From assembly GCA_021234155.1 (NCBI GenBank), contig JAJEKV010000157.1:718807-782806 (forward strand): a stretch of 64,000 nucleotides of DNA, read 5' to 3'. Both the position numbers and the translations under genes were made by a program. The notes beneath the pieces were generated by a model, which made no database searches, was not told where the DNA came from, and was given only the letters and a program-made list of their open reading frames with translations. Position 1 is the first letter of the stretch. Each line of letters opens with the position of its first letter. This stretch comes from Isoetes taiwanensis. Lineage: Eukaryota > Streptophyta > Lycopodiopsida > Isoetales > Isoetaceae. Positions 45,170 to 56,437 of the stretch are shown piece by piece.

Positions 45170-46760
45170 TATCTCAAACATAGGTAATTGTAGAAATGCC
45201 TACAAAATACCAGGCAGGCACCTTGATGACTCCAGGTAATTCACGATTTATACGAAGGCTCACCCGCTCCTAGGCCATGACTATGGCTTAAATGAGGACG
45301 TCAAGTCATTGGGAATGCCAGATTAGCAGCATAACATCATGACAGAAATGTAATGACTAACATTTCTAAGATGTAGGACAACGTTGAATCATAACCCGCA
45401 ATGATAGGTGGGTTAAGAATATAGGGAACATATAATAGCGGCTTAGAAACCACAAGACGATTAATGAATACGTAAAGGAGTAAATAGATTAGTGACTCTA
45501 CTGAATAAAGGTTACAACCAAAGGGTGAAATGTGTACGCTGTGGCAGGCGTATCATAGACGTAGAAAACATATTGAAGAGGAGAAGGGTAGTCTTTCCTA
45601 ACATGCAAAGGTCTACCTGTGGCTTGAAAGGCAGCAAGAGCCGGCAAACTCTTTAAAGATTTGGTGCATGGCTTAGGGAAGAAGATTTGCATGTCGTAGA
45701 ACAACATGGTGAATTGAATTCACCAAGGACATTTTTAATAAATAGATAATTAGGTAGATAACAATTATATGTCATGCCACATTGGCAGCGTCCATGAGGA
45801 CATATAACGGACCCCCAGAGACTTGAACACAAGATCTCTGAATAGAGGAGGCCTATCTTGAGAGGTCTTTGGGTGGTACTGTCCTTTGGGATATTCATAT
45901 AATCCCTTGGAATATGTAAGTTCGTTTGCGGACTTAAAGACGTCTAGGCATTAAAATAATGGTTGAAGGCCATTGGAATGTACGGAAGAACAACTCGAAA
46001 AGAGGATAGACCGCTGTCACTCTAACAGGCGTGTAGCGCAGATAATTAATTACAGGTGTATATGTGGTGAAGCTTGGCATAAAAGAATAGTAAAGTTTGT
46101 ACCCGGGATTGATTGGAATAAGTGGTGACATTGTTGTGGGGGTTCTAACACAAGCGTCCACTATGTATTACAAAGTTTGTATCGTGGTCTGGGAAAATGG
46201 TCCATACAAAGAACACGACCATTGAGGAGAAGTAGTGAAGGGTGGTAGGATTAAAGCTAACCATGGTCTAGAGGGGTGCTGCATGGCAGTCCCTAGTTGG
46301 TTGGGCGAAAAGAGATCCTTTCTCTGGGAAATGAGACGAGTCAAGGTTTAGACACTAGAGAGAGACAACGTTAATTATAATTACGTCTATAAAACATTAC
46401 TTATATAACGTCGAATAAGGTCTAATATAAAGCATATGAATGTAGTATGGATTGAATCATGGCAAGGCCCGAAGAAATTGTGTTATCAAGGCATCTACCA
46501 AAGGAAAAATAATTAAAGTTATAGGTCGAGGAGCGCTTAAAGAATATCCAAGGATATAACACATGCTGCTATTCTAGAGAGTTGCCCTGTCGTTATTAAT
46601 TAAATTCCGGAATTAGTTCCACCAAGTGAGTTGATGTTATCATAACAAGTTGGCCGGACTTGCTAGATTACGTCGTTTCATTTGGTCGGTTTATTCCTAG
46701 GGGATACTAGCTTTATGTATGGTTAACAGTTATCCGGTCGACTACAGCAGAGAGAGGTCG
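45170..46760. other. Element interior without recognised features
   Basis: Stop-rich on both strands; no motif, repeat or gene could be supported. Confidence 0.4.
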
Positions 46761-46768
46761 ACTCCCGT

Positions 46769-46853
46769 GGCTATGGCAAGACTGCTTACTCCGGCGGCTA
46801 TGGCGAGAGAGCTTGCTCCGGCGGAGTTAAGACGAGAGGGCTTGCTCCGGTGG
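46769..46853 (+). repeat. Minisatellite, about 28-bp unit, three copies
   Basis: Units built on GGCTATGGC(A/G)AGA then CTTGCTCCGGC follow one another three times, the third with GGAGTTAAGACGAGA in place of the first half. Confidence 0.75.
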
Positions 46854-47003
46854 AGTTGTTGCCTCCACAACATGGGTCTATGGAAGGTAGTCTTCTAATT
46901 TAAATAGAAAACAAAGCCACTATAAATAAAATGAGAACTATTAAATTACTTGATTGAGGAACTTAGCCCATTGGTAAAGGGGTTGGCTTGGAAGAAAAAA
47001 AAC

Positions 47004-47108
47004 TTTTTTTTTTTCTAGGTCTGCGGGCACCGCCTAACCCTAATTTCTGCGCCCGGTAGGAGACGCGGGGTACCCCCTGCCCGCCGATTAGGGTTTTTTT
47101 TTTTTTTT
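47004..47108 (-). mobile_element. Poly(A)-tailed SINE-like repeat, copy A
   Basis: On the minus strand a body with AACCCTAATCGGCGGGCAGG at one end and TGCCCGCAGACCTAG at the other is followed by an A-run (T on plus at 47004-47014). The same ends occur at 50014-50125. The RNA polymerase III boxes were not clearly seen, so the SINE label is tentative. Confidence 0.45.
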
Positions 47109-47578
47109 AGCACACCAGCCCTACCGGGCCTACAACCTTTCCTCAATTTCTAGCCTATCCACGTGTAATTTCCATGTCATCAAAATCTGATGTGGGTAAT
47201 TTTACACCGTCAGATCTCTACTTTTACAAATCTAAGGCCAGGAAAATTAGAAAATCGACCAAAAATGGGCACGGAGATTGAAAGGGTCAGGAAATAACTT
47301 ATTCTTGTGTTATTGCATCATCGAGCTTGTGCTATTGATTTCGTTTCCTGCTCTCCGAAAAGAAGCATAGAGGTCGACCATTCTGGTAAACGCCTCCTTT
47401 TTTCTTTTCTTTTTTTGGAATGTGCTCGCGTTTTTTCTTTTCTTTTCTCTTCGCGGAGGTCGGTGATAGCGCTCTGCGGCCATGGTGCTTGGCCGCCCCT
47501 GACGCTGGCTATTCAAGGTTGCCTGATATTTTGCTTTCTTTCATGTTTATTTCTTCTGTTTAACTAACTACAGATTTG

Positions 47579-48680
47579 ATGGCTTCAGAGTTGAATGGGA
47601 TACTTGACGTTCATTGTTGCCGTAAGCATTTGAAGGCAAAGGTATAACATGGTAACAATCTGCTCTGCAATTTGACCTGATTCTTCTTCTGTCTTCTTCT
47701 ACTGCGTACAATTTTAGCCTTCTTTAGGAGTATATCAAAAGTAGAATCGAAGATATCCTAAATGCATCTCTGCCACCCATTGCAGCAGTTTATCTCTAGT
47801 TGGTCCGCTTTGAGTCTAGAGCTTTGCAAATCTAGATGAGGTATGCTCTACAACTTCTATCTTCTTCTTTGGATTGTGCCATTTTTGGACACTGTAACAA
47901 GAATGCATGGAGGCACAACTTTGTTGGATCAAGCCCAGGTATCCCTTTACGTTTTTCCTTAAGCTTTAGAAGTCTCAACATGCATAGATTTCTGTAAAAA
48001 TGATAATTCGTTTTATATTTACCCTGCTAAAATCGTTTAGGGCTTTGTTTAGGGCTTGTACAGAACGACCGCCTTTGAAAGAATATTTTTCTTCCTCAAA
48101 CGTCCTAGCCTGATCGGCAGAGCCAATGTGTAATTTGATATATGGTTTCTGGTACATGCAGAGATGTGGAAATGCAGTAGATGATGGTCTTGTACTGAAA
48201 TTTCTTTTGCACAATCAGAAATTCATTCTGTTTTTTGCATTTTCCAGATTTGTAGTAGAGGCCCGTTTTTGGAGGATTCTGGCCTTTTGAAGCGCCTGCT
48301 GACGCAAGACACGGTTTTCAAGCCATTCCTGTCAGCTGGGGCTTCATTTTCGCGCTTTGTGATTTATAAAGCATTTGAAGAATCACTTGATTTTGTTCAT
48401 CTCAAATATCACATGGGTCATGTTCTCACCTCTACAATGTACCTCTGGTGCATCAGATAAAGCTATTATTAAATATTTCTTGCAGTATCTTTCTTCCAAA
48501 TCTGAAGAAGAACCCTCTGTAAATAAATGGTGGGGCAGAATGAGGTTATATACAGATCTAACAAGGCAAAGTGTCACAGAAAATGTTGTTATTGCCAAAG
48601 AACTTGATGCATATTACAGCCATGACCATAGTTTGATTAAGTGTGCAAGAAGTGACCAAGACAACTCTGCAAGAGAATAA
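47579..48680 (+). pseudogene. Unrecognised gene-like fragment with exon-like pieces
   Basis: Possible exons with proper splice borders: 47579-47641 (MASELNGILDVHCCRKHLKA then K|GT), from 47728 after TTTAG (EYIKSRIEDILNASLPPIAA then a stop), a piece near 47874-47938 before GTATCC (FLDTVTRMHGGTTLLDQAQ), and 48249-48460 after a CAG (SGLLKRLLTQDTVFKPFL). Translation breaks at a stop after the second piece. I do not recognise the protein. Because it lies inside an LTR retrotransposon and on its opposite strand, it is probably a captured gene fragment or an older insertion carried along. Confidence 0.4.
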
Positions 48681-50010
48681 TGGGAGTCTTCCAATAGACT
48701 GCCAGTGACCAAGACAGTCTTTGCAAGAGAACTGTGAGAGTCTTCTAATAATGGATACCAAGCTTCTAGGCTGGATTTTGAATTTTAAAATACAGGTAAG
48801 CATGCTAAATGTTCAAATTCGGTAGATGCTTTCATTGCATATATGTTCTCAGCTTGGAATATGTCATTGCAATCTTATTGTTAATTCATTTTAGACGTTG
48901 GTTATTCTGAGTGGGGTTGGCCCTTTAATAGATGCTTTTACCTTTAATCTTGTGCTGGCACACATGGATGCTTCCTTACATCTTTTCTCCCTGTTAGAAT
49001 TACATGAGTGTAAGGAGAAACTGCAGATGGCTGCTAAAAATGGTGAAAAGTCCAGACAAGTGGAAGAAAGTATGTGAAGAGCATCTAATGTTATTTTGCA
49101 GGGCTACACATCATCGTAGCTTTCTTAGCTTCTATTCGTAGCTTTACCCAGCCTTAATTAAGTTCATCTCGTGGCAAATATGCTTCTTCAGCTAGCCTTC
49201 CTTATTCTTTCATTAAGTGCTCTGCTTCATCATTTCTCTAGATATATGATTTCAACTGGCCAGGTTTATGTGTGCAAAGATGAACATAAAGCACTGAACA
49301 TTCAACAAATAAATTAATGAAAAACAAAATGCAGCAACTTTCTCACTCCTCTTTTATGACTCCTCTTTGTAGAATGTATATTGATTATTCTTGAAGACAA
49401 CTTTGTATTTAGTAATTCTAACTATATGCCATGTTTCTTCTCACATCCCAACTTACAAATATTAAACATTTCGAACTTGTAGTTCAAACTAGAAAGTTTC
49501 CCACCTTCGGTGGGCATTCCATTTGATATTGTCTATGAGATTATTATGTCCTTGATGTGTTGCCCAAGTCATGCATTGCATCATGGTGCTTGAAATGAGT
49601 AAAAAAATGCAGATGTAATTTATTACCCGTAGTTTAACCAACTATTTTCTTTCTTTATGCGTCAAGTGCGAGATGTCACATGGATAAACATATTTCTCTC
49701 CACCAAACCACCTCTTCAAATTGCTAATAAAGCCTAGCAATGCGGGGCACCATAACTAGTAAGTATTGATTACCCATTACAAAGCTAGACAACTTTGACA
49801 AAATAATCTATTCAATTCTAGCTAGTTCTAAATAAACAAGATCTTGTCAAAATTTGGGAGCCAAAGGGAAAAAAATCCTAAACAATACTCCATAAATAAG
49901 ACCTTTCTAAAACTTCAACAACTTGATAATACAAAAAAGACCTTGCCAAAACTTCAACAACTTGATAATACAAAAAAGACCTTGCCAAAACCTTCTGGTG
50001 TGCCTTTTGC
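48681..50010. other. Element interior without recognised features
   Basis: AT-rich; the only structure is a 41-bp direct repeat near 49905-49990 (AAAACTTCAACAACTTGATA and ACAAAAAAGACCTTGCC units). No gene. Confidence 0.45.
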
Positions 50011-50013
50011 TAG

Positions 50014-50125
50014 TTTTTTTTTTTTTGGGGGAATTCGCGTTTTTAGGTCTGCGGGCAGCTATTACCCGGACCTCGCCACACGCGCTAGGGAACCCCAGGT
50101 ACCCCCTGCCCGCCCATTAGGGTTT
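50014..50125 (-). mobile_element. Poly(A)-tailed SINE-like repeat, copy B
   Basis: Same end motifs as copy A at 47.0 kb: AGGTCTGCGGGCA on the T-run side and GGTACCCCCTGCCCGCC then ATTAGGGTTT at the other. The T-run is at 50014-50026. Confidence 0.45.
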
Positions 50126-50437
50126 CGGCCGATTTCGTGGGGTCCATACTCGCTCGACTGTCGTCCCAAGTCGCCCGTAGGTCATTCCCGAGGTCCCGGA
50201 GTCGATGGCATCGTGCCCTTGCGCGCCCGATCTGCACCCCATGAAGTACAACCAAGACAAATATACACATACTTTAAAAACTAACAAAACTTACACACCC
50301 ACAAACCTAACTTGCTAACAAACACATCAACCATACTACTCAAGAGGTCTAAAAGTACTCTAGAGCTATCCTCTCTACTTAACGGTCTAGCGTGTTAGTA
50401 CATGGCCAGTGCAATGATTTGGTCTACCAAGATCATG

Positions 50438-50452
50438 CTACGATACTGCTAA
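50438..50452 (-). other. Degraded primer-binding site of the 13.6-kb element
   Basis: Minus strand TTAGCAGTATCGTAGCATGA resembles the intact TGGTATCAGAGCAATGA site at 19.69 kb with several changes. It sits right after the 5' LTR and is followed by ATCTTGGTAGACCAA, also conserved there. Confidence 0.6.
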
Positions 50453-53083
50453 TGGACGCTCCCCGAACATATCTGGGTGGCGTCGGACGTATACATACAG
50501 GGACTTCCCCCTCCCATGGCAATCCGCTCACCATGAGCAGGGCCCTCCGTCTAACTCGGACCATCCATAGAAAGATGCCCGGGTGAAGGACACGGAGGTG
50601 TCATTCGGCCCACGCCTTCAATGGGACTCCTAAGTCGCAGAAGCGTGAATACATGTTAGCATACAGCATAAATCATACATAAATAACCACCACGAAGGGT
50701 GGCACATCCATCCAAGTACTAACTGCAAAGAAGATGCATCTAATCCTAAGGAAAACACCCCAAACCCCAGCAGGGTATTTTTTAGTGGCCCCGGCGGGCC
50801 AGTTGGCCACACATTCATATTTTTTCAGAAATTGTTGGCTACGCCAGAGTAGGATACGTTCATCTTCTGACCGAAGGGTAGTGGCCAGTTCAAAACACGA
50901 ATTTGTACATTTTACTCGTTTAGTAGCCAATTCGATATTTACTAAATTCGGCTAGGCGTAGGGTGTGGCCAATTTGATTTTTTGTACGTGGGAAAAAACT
51001 TATCGGGGTAGCCAATTAGAACCTACGGTAAATTTTAATGGGTAAAGGGGTGGCCATATTACATCTCGACCACATGTCCATCATACAGGTTTAGTTTATT
51101 CTAACTTTTATTAAGTCTCATATTTTTCTGTTCTTCTCGTATGCATTTGTTTTAGTTATTCATGTGAATATAAATATAAATGGGATGTTAGTCTCTACGA
51201 ATATGAATGGGATGATAATTTTAATATTATATTTTATTGTCATTTGCGAGCACTCGATTTGTATTCACGATTTGGTTGAGATGGAGATCCATTCCCATCT
51301 ACAATCTAAGCTTTAGCTTCATCAATTCAGGTTAGTTTTTACCCTATTCAGTTGTGCAAAATTATTCAGATGTGCAAAAGTAGTTGTTGATGCCAATCAA
51401 CAATTTTATGCAGCATGGAAGGGGCTTCACAAAAGAGAATAAATGAATTCTTGGGACCTGCGACATTAAGGATAAAGCGGTGCATCCTATATCATCGTCT
51501 ATGTCCACTTTCATAGGCCAAATTGAGGGTCTTGATGAAGGCTATGAATTTGCAGATGATAAGGACTATGATCCAAAGCAATTTGAACGTATTATTTGGG
51601 GAAGACGCCTAGGTGGTTGTGGCCAACGCCGAGTTTTCACTACTAAAGCATGTTCCTATCTTAACCAACACAAATTTGCTCGTAGCCAATTTGTTAATGT
51701 AGCAAAATAAAAATATCATAGTTGCGCCAGTTCAGTTACGCCATCTTAGCAAGAAGGTGCAAAATATCGCCAGGCCAAACTACGCCAAGTTATTTATTCT
51801 ACATGACCAGTGGCCAGTTGTTTCTGGCCCTATAAAAATATAGGGCGCTTAAAAAATACCCTGAACCCCAGGTTCTACCCCGGCTCAGACTCCTGTGAGG
51901 ATGGACTGACGGCTCGGTCTCAAGAGATCAGCAGACAGAGGTATAACCTGGCGTTGGCTGGCATAGAATAGTGGCTAGGGTAGTCCACTCCATCCGCCCC
52001 TCCTGTGCACACTTTGCAGATGAGTCGAATCATGCTATGGCATCACTATAGCCTTCCGGAGACGCAGACTCAAGGTATCACCCTTCGAGCCTACTCTAGG
52101 TTTCATGAAGACCTGTCCGATGAGGCAGGTCGGGGAAGCGTCCCCTTCCAGGATCACAGCGGTTCCATGGGTGAGCTAGAGAATACGTGCCGCATCAGCG
52201 ACCCCCGCATCCGTACCCGACTTACTCCCCTAAATCTACGCAAAGTACCAGGTGCCCCATACGGGTCACACCTCCGTACCCAGGGAGTGTCAGACCCATA
52301 CCCGGCTCTCTACGTGCCCGACTATTAGGCCTAGCCCACTGTAGGAGTCCCAGGAGCCTTTTTTGTTCGTGCAAGACCCCACCCCCACTTCACCACTGCG
52401 TCCCTTCTCTGGTGCTAAGCAATTCCATAGCATTCACGACTCGGTGGTCTCTTGTGCACAGGCCGCATCTAATGGGAATAATACAGGGCTCTATCTAGGA
52501 GCATACTACAATACATGGGCTCAAGGCCTCTACCCCCCGTAATCCCCCATCTCTGGAGTGCTAACTAAGCAAAGAACTACTAAACCTTCAACCAAAGCAC
52601 GTACAGAGACTAGAGATAAGAATACTCACCATATCAATCAAGGGTTAGCCTAACAGGTAAACCACAGAGAAAAACAGAGAGAGAACACACCACAGAGGGC
52701 GCTATGATATAAATCAACAAAGTAACCTACTGACTAACTATCAAATCGGTCTTGGGCTGCTCCATCTCGACTAACTGAAGGGCGCCTGGCTGCTGCTTCT
52801 CCTCCTCCATCTCCAATTGCTCCTAATTCGAATTGGGGCACAAAAGCCCTAATTTGGGTGTCCCCAATTGGAAACCCTGCCTTGCCCAATCGATTTGGGC
52901 CAGGTGGCATGTCATTAATTAACTAATTAAGCTAATTAGGTTAATTAAGACAAAAATACACTTAATTAGGTAATCCCTTTTAGGTCAACCCCCTAGGTTA
53001 ACATACCCCATAGTGGCGTATCCCTACTACGTGACATGTCAGTATATTTATACGTATACCGTATAAATATGTGGAATGTCACA
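50453..53083 (-). repeat. 5' LTR of the 13.6-kb element, interrupted by a hAT insert
   Basis: Pieces 50453-50770 and 51864-53083 align with the LTR at 39517-40981; without the 1093-bp insert and its duplication the LTR is about 1.53 kb. Its low-coordinate edge (about 50453-50490) is more diverged than the rest. Confidence 0.9.
50771..51863. mobile_element. 1093-bp non-autonomous hAT element
   Basis: Perfect 8-bp duplication AACCCCAG (50763-50770, 51864-51871) and inverted ends CAGGGTATTTTTTA / TAAAAAATACCCTG, as expected for hAT transposons. The longest frame (51480-51710, 76 codons, SSMSTFIGQIEGLDEGYEF) shows no transposase motif. Upstream a short reading MEGASQKRINEFLGPATL is seen near 51417 in another frame. 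The contents may be a captured host fragment, but I cannot name it. It must have inserted after the LTR element, since it splits the LTR. Confidence 0.93.
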
Positions 53084-53088
53084 GATCC

Positions 53089-53805
53089 GAACCTTTTTGC
53101 AGAAACCGTCCGGTCTCTGTTACCTCTGCGATGATACATGATTTAATTTCCTTCTTAAACACCTCATCCAATGAGGTAATACCACCTAACACCTCTTAAG
53201 GCAATGGCTACGAGTTTTTTCATAAGGCCCTTTAATATTTAATAATTAAGTGTCACCTTAACGTACGAAACAAATGCCATTTGAAGATAACTTATACGCC
53301 ACACCTAGCCAGTAACTGCCCTTTGAAACCTTCCCAGGCCACCCGATGGCACTTCCAAGGCCAGCACCCGGTCCCAAGGCCTGCAAGCACGACTTGCCCT
53401 TGGACCATAACAATATGTATCACTCTAAGCCATGGGTTTTGAAGAAAAGAGACCTCTGCCTCAGCAGAACGTGCTTCGAGTAGCAAATCAAGGCAAGTCT
53501 GGTGGAGCATCAGAGAGTGGAGATCAGTAACTCTTAGGAGTTTTCTTTGAGCCAACTTGGAAATCGCAGCAAATGAAAACGGTGTAGTAGGTCATTTATT
53601 AATCCAAAAACTGGGGTTTCTAATCATTCTATTGATTCATTGAGCCAACAGCAAATTCTTGAGAGGGTTCCTTTCCTATCCCTGTGGAACTATAGATGGT
53701 GTTACATGTGACTCTATAGGCGCCTTCACCATTGATGTTAATAGTGGCATTATGCATGATGTTATAGTTGGCTTTATAGGTGGCACTATGCGTGATGTAT
53801 GGGTG
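53089..53805. other. Flank right of the LTR element
   Basis: No gene supported. Degenerate repeats of the type GGC(A/T)TTATG(C/G) with GATGTTA occur at about 53700-53800. Confidence 0.4.
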
Positions 53806-54130
53806 CATTTAAATTAAAATCCCCCTTAAACCCCCTTTGATTTGGGTGCATATTCACACAGGGGTTACTCCAGGCAACGAGAGCTGTCGGATGGGCATAT
53901 TTGCCCTTTATTCCAAGATCTGGACCGTACATAACGATCCTCGTTTGTGGGGTATGCATGTACAAGTTTTTGTATACTGTATAATAAGGTTTGCAAAATA
54001 CTATAAGGTTTGAGAGAATTTTGTACATGTATTGTAAATATATTTTTGGAGCTCTCGCTGCCCTACGTAACCTGCCGTGTGAATATGCACCCACACCAAA
54101 GGGGGTTTAAGGGGGATTTTAATTTAAATG
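53806..54130. mobile_element. 325-bp MITE with long inverted ends
   Basis: The arms pair over about 85 bp: from CATTTAAATTAAAATCCCCC at the left to the complement ending GATTTTAATTTAAATG at the right, and further inside AACGAGAGCT with AGCTCTCG. The whole element could fold into a near-hairpin. No coding capacity and no certain target duplication. Confidence 0.85.
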
Positions 54131-55690
54131 TGTTAAATGCAATGGTTTGTGTTAATAATGTTAATGGTAGTTGTGTGTTGATTGTTATTTAAAAAAAAAA
54201 AAAAATTGGGCCTTTCGGGCCCTAACTAAAGCAAACATAAGTAAACTTTATGGGCCTAAATATTAATTACTAAAAAGCATAATAACATCAATTTCCATTG
54301 CAAACAACTATTGAGTACATTTTATGTAGTCATTATATTCATTATCTGTAATCTCAATATTGCAATACAAGAATCATGTAAATTATTGTAAACTGCACAT
54401 TGTCATGCATATGCTAGTGCATATGGTAACATGTGCTGGTGTCAATGCAAACCTGTTTTGCCATGGCAAGCATTCATAAGAATATGGCATATGTAAAACA
54501 AATTTAATTCCACAAAGAGGGAGCATCAATACAAAAGAAATGGCAATCATAACCGGCATTGGCATCCAATATCTAGCATTAAAACAAGATATGATATAAT
54601 TCATCTGGCAGCTTTATGGTGCGAATGCTATCTTATAAATCTTCCCAAAATGGCAGTTTCAAGTTCTGGCACTGTTCAACCATCATAGATCCCTTTTGTG
54701 AGGTGGGACATTGATGGGAGAATAAGGATATACGGTGTGGACGCTAATCATCTGCAAGTGCATAATGCAAGAATTGCAGGGATGGTCCATGCCCAGCACT
54801 AGCACCAGAATCACATGCCCTCTCCACGGTTGCAAGTAAAGGAAAAAACGAGTTCCATTTTCTCGAAACAGATGTCTCACTTCTAATAACAAACCCACTC
54901 TATCTGAACACACAATTGTACCCTCATGCCCTGAATATACCAAGGCAAGGGTTACAATTTTTAAACTGACAGAGGAATGAAATGATATAAATGGAATCCT
55001 AGATACCTCAGAGATGCAGTGCTCTATTGCAGCTTCTAGGCATTTTATTGCCCTTTGTTGTTCAGACTCAGAATTTATGATTCATCCTCAGAATTCATGG
55101 TGCACCCATCAAGATATCGGATGTAATAGTCCTGAGATACAAGCAGCACTAGTGAGTGTGAGACAGCTAAAAAGCAACCAGCATCCAACTTGGAAATTAT
55201 TCTAAGTGCACTTTCTTCCTCTAATCCGAACAAAGCAAAAGCAAACATCAACAGAAGCTTTGAAATACAGAGGTGCCCAGTACAGAAACAAAAAACGTAC
55301 TTGGCAAGCATGGTATCCAGTACAAAACAAAACGTACTTGGTAAGCATAGGTCTGTCACGAAAAGCTCACGGTAGGAACAAGAACCCTAAAATGCAGAAA
55401 CACAAAACATGAAACCATTCATTTACCAGCTTCAATAGGCTTTTTGAATTTTTGTAGCAGATAAGCAAACTGTGACATGCAATTCTATATGTCTTCAAGG
55501 GGTACAATGGTGCAACCCTCTGAAGAAATCAGACCTCCTATTTGCAGATCTCTTCAGTGATGGCACTATTTCAAGCCATATGTAAAGGTAATCAGTTGTG
55601 GAAGATTCTATTCACTAAAATATCATGAAACTCATGTATTATGGAAGAGACTGAAGGAAAAATCAGACACAGAGGTGCTAAAGCTCGTCC
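54131..55690. other. Intergenic, no gene supported
   Basis: Contains an A-run at 54190-54205. No family recognised on either strand. Confidence 0.4.
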
Positions 55691-55694
55691 TTAC

Positions 55695-56095
55695 CTGTAT
55701 CTGTGGTTTTTCTTGCATTATGTCCAGAGATTTTGCAACTACTTCGGAAGTCTGCAGTGTCCTGCTAAATGGTGAAGAAACGATTCAAACTCTGTTAATG
55801 CCGTACGTTTCCAGTTCCTGGTAGCAACCCATAGACCATTGTCATCTATCAGAAGCTAGATGTTACTTTTTAGAATCAGACTTGGAAAAATATTTACCAT
55901 GAGGAACATCTGCCCAGCAGCTTCAGGCTGCTGGATACCTTCATTCGCCAGGCCATGTTCCGCCAAAACTCCATTGTTCTAGAAGTTGGCAGATAAATGT
56001 GAGGCCAAGAATTAGAGACAAATTGTCTAGTTATCAATCCAGGAGGAGGTGGACAACCATGGAATATGTTAGATTCTTGTTCCATTGCTGCAGAA
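55695..56095 (-). pseudogene. Exon-like pieces of an unrecognised minus-strand gene
   Basis: Exon candidate 55898-55978 (acceptor CTTCTAG, donor GTAAAT) reads GVLAEHGLANEGIQQPEAAG then QMFLM in one frame. Exon candidate 55695-55761 (acceptor TTTAGCAG, donor GTAAGG) reads LQTSEVVAKSLDIMQEKPQI in a frame not compatible with the first. A possible start MEQESNIFHGCPPPPG lies near 56085. Splice borders are good but the frames conflict, so either a frameshift exists or one piece is false. No domain is recognised. Confidence 0.3.
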
Positions 56096-56147
56096 ATAAT
56101 GTAAGAAAGGGGTAAGAAAAAGATAGTATACTATATGGGAGATAATA

Positions 56148-56437
56148 AGGCCTCGTTCGTTAGGGATGCCGCGACCATGCCGGATTACCCAGTACTTGTT
56201 TCTCAATGCCACCATTCTTCGTGGCAGAGAAGTTACAGATAAGTTGCACTCTGTCCCAAACTCGGATAGAAAAGGTTTGCCCAAGATCTGAGCTTCAGCA
56301 TAAATTGCACTATGTCACAAACCCAGATAGGAAACCTTGGCCCAAGATCTGAGCTTCAGCGGAATAGCAAGAGTCGTAAACAGAGCCCATAAGAAATCGA
56401 AAGTTTTACCGTAAAACTTTACCTAAAGTAAACAGGC
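56148..56437. mobile_element. Possible non-autonomous DNA transposon with imperfect ends
   Basis: GGCCTCGTTCGTTAGGG at the left and CCTAAAGTAAACAGGCC at the right resemble each other as imperfect inverted repeats of the GGCCTGTTT type. Inside, GATCTGAGCTTCAGC occurs twice about 70 bp apart. No target duplication was confirmed. Confidence 0.35.

Larger units (their letters stand above)
39517..53083 (-). mobile_element. 13.6-kb LTR retrotransposon, non-autonomous, minus strand
   Basis: Bounded by a 5-bp target duplication GATCC (39512-39516 and 53084-53088). It has a 3' LTR (39517-40981), a polypurine tract, a long interior, a degraded initiator-tRNA primer-binding site and a 5' LTR (50453-53083, itself carrying a hAT insert). 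The LTRs differ by about two percent over the aligned 1.2 kb, mostly C/T and G/A changes, yet the interior has no usable gag-pol. This is the profile of a large retrotransposon derivative moved by proteins from another element. Its polypurine hairpin and post-primer sequence match the chromovirus family at 11.8-18.9 kb. Confidence 0.9.

Noticed and set aside
51480-51710. hAT transposase
   Set aside because: The 76-codon frame has no hAT dimerisation or BED zinc-finger motif and is far too short.
53292-53555. 87-codon minus-strand ORF
   Set aside because: No recognisable motif, no neighbouring exons, and composition like the flanking non-coding DNA.
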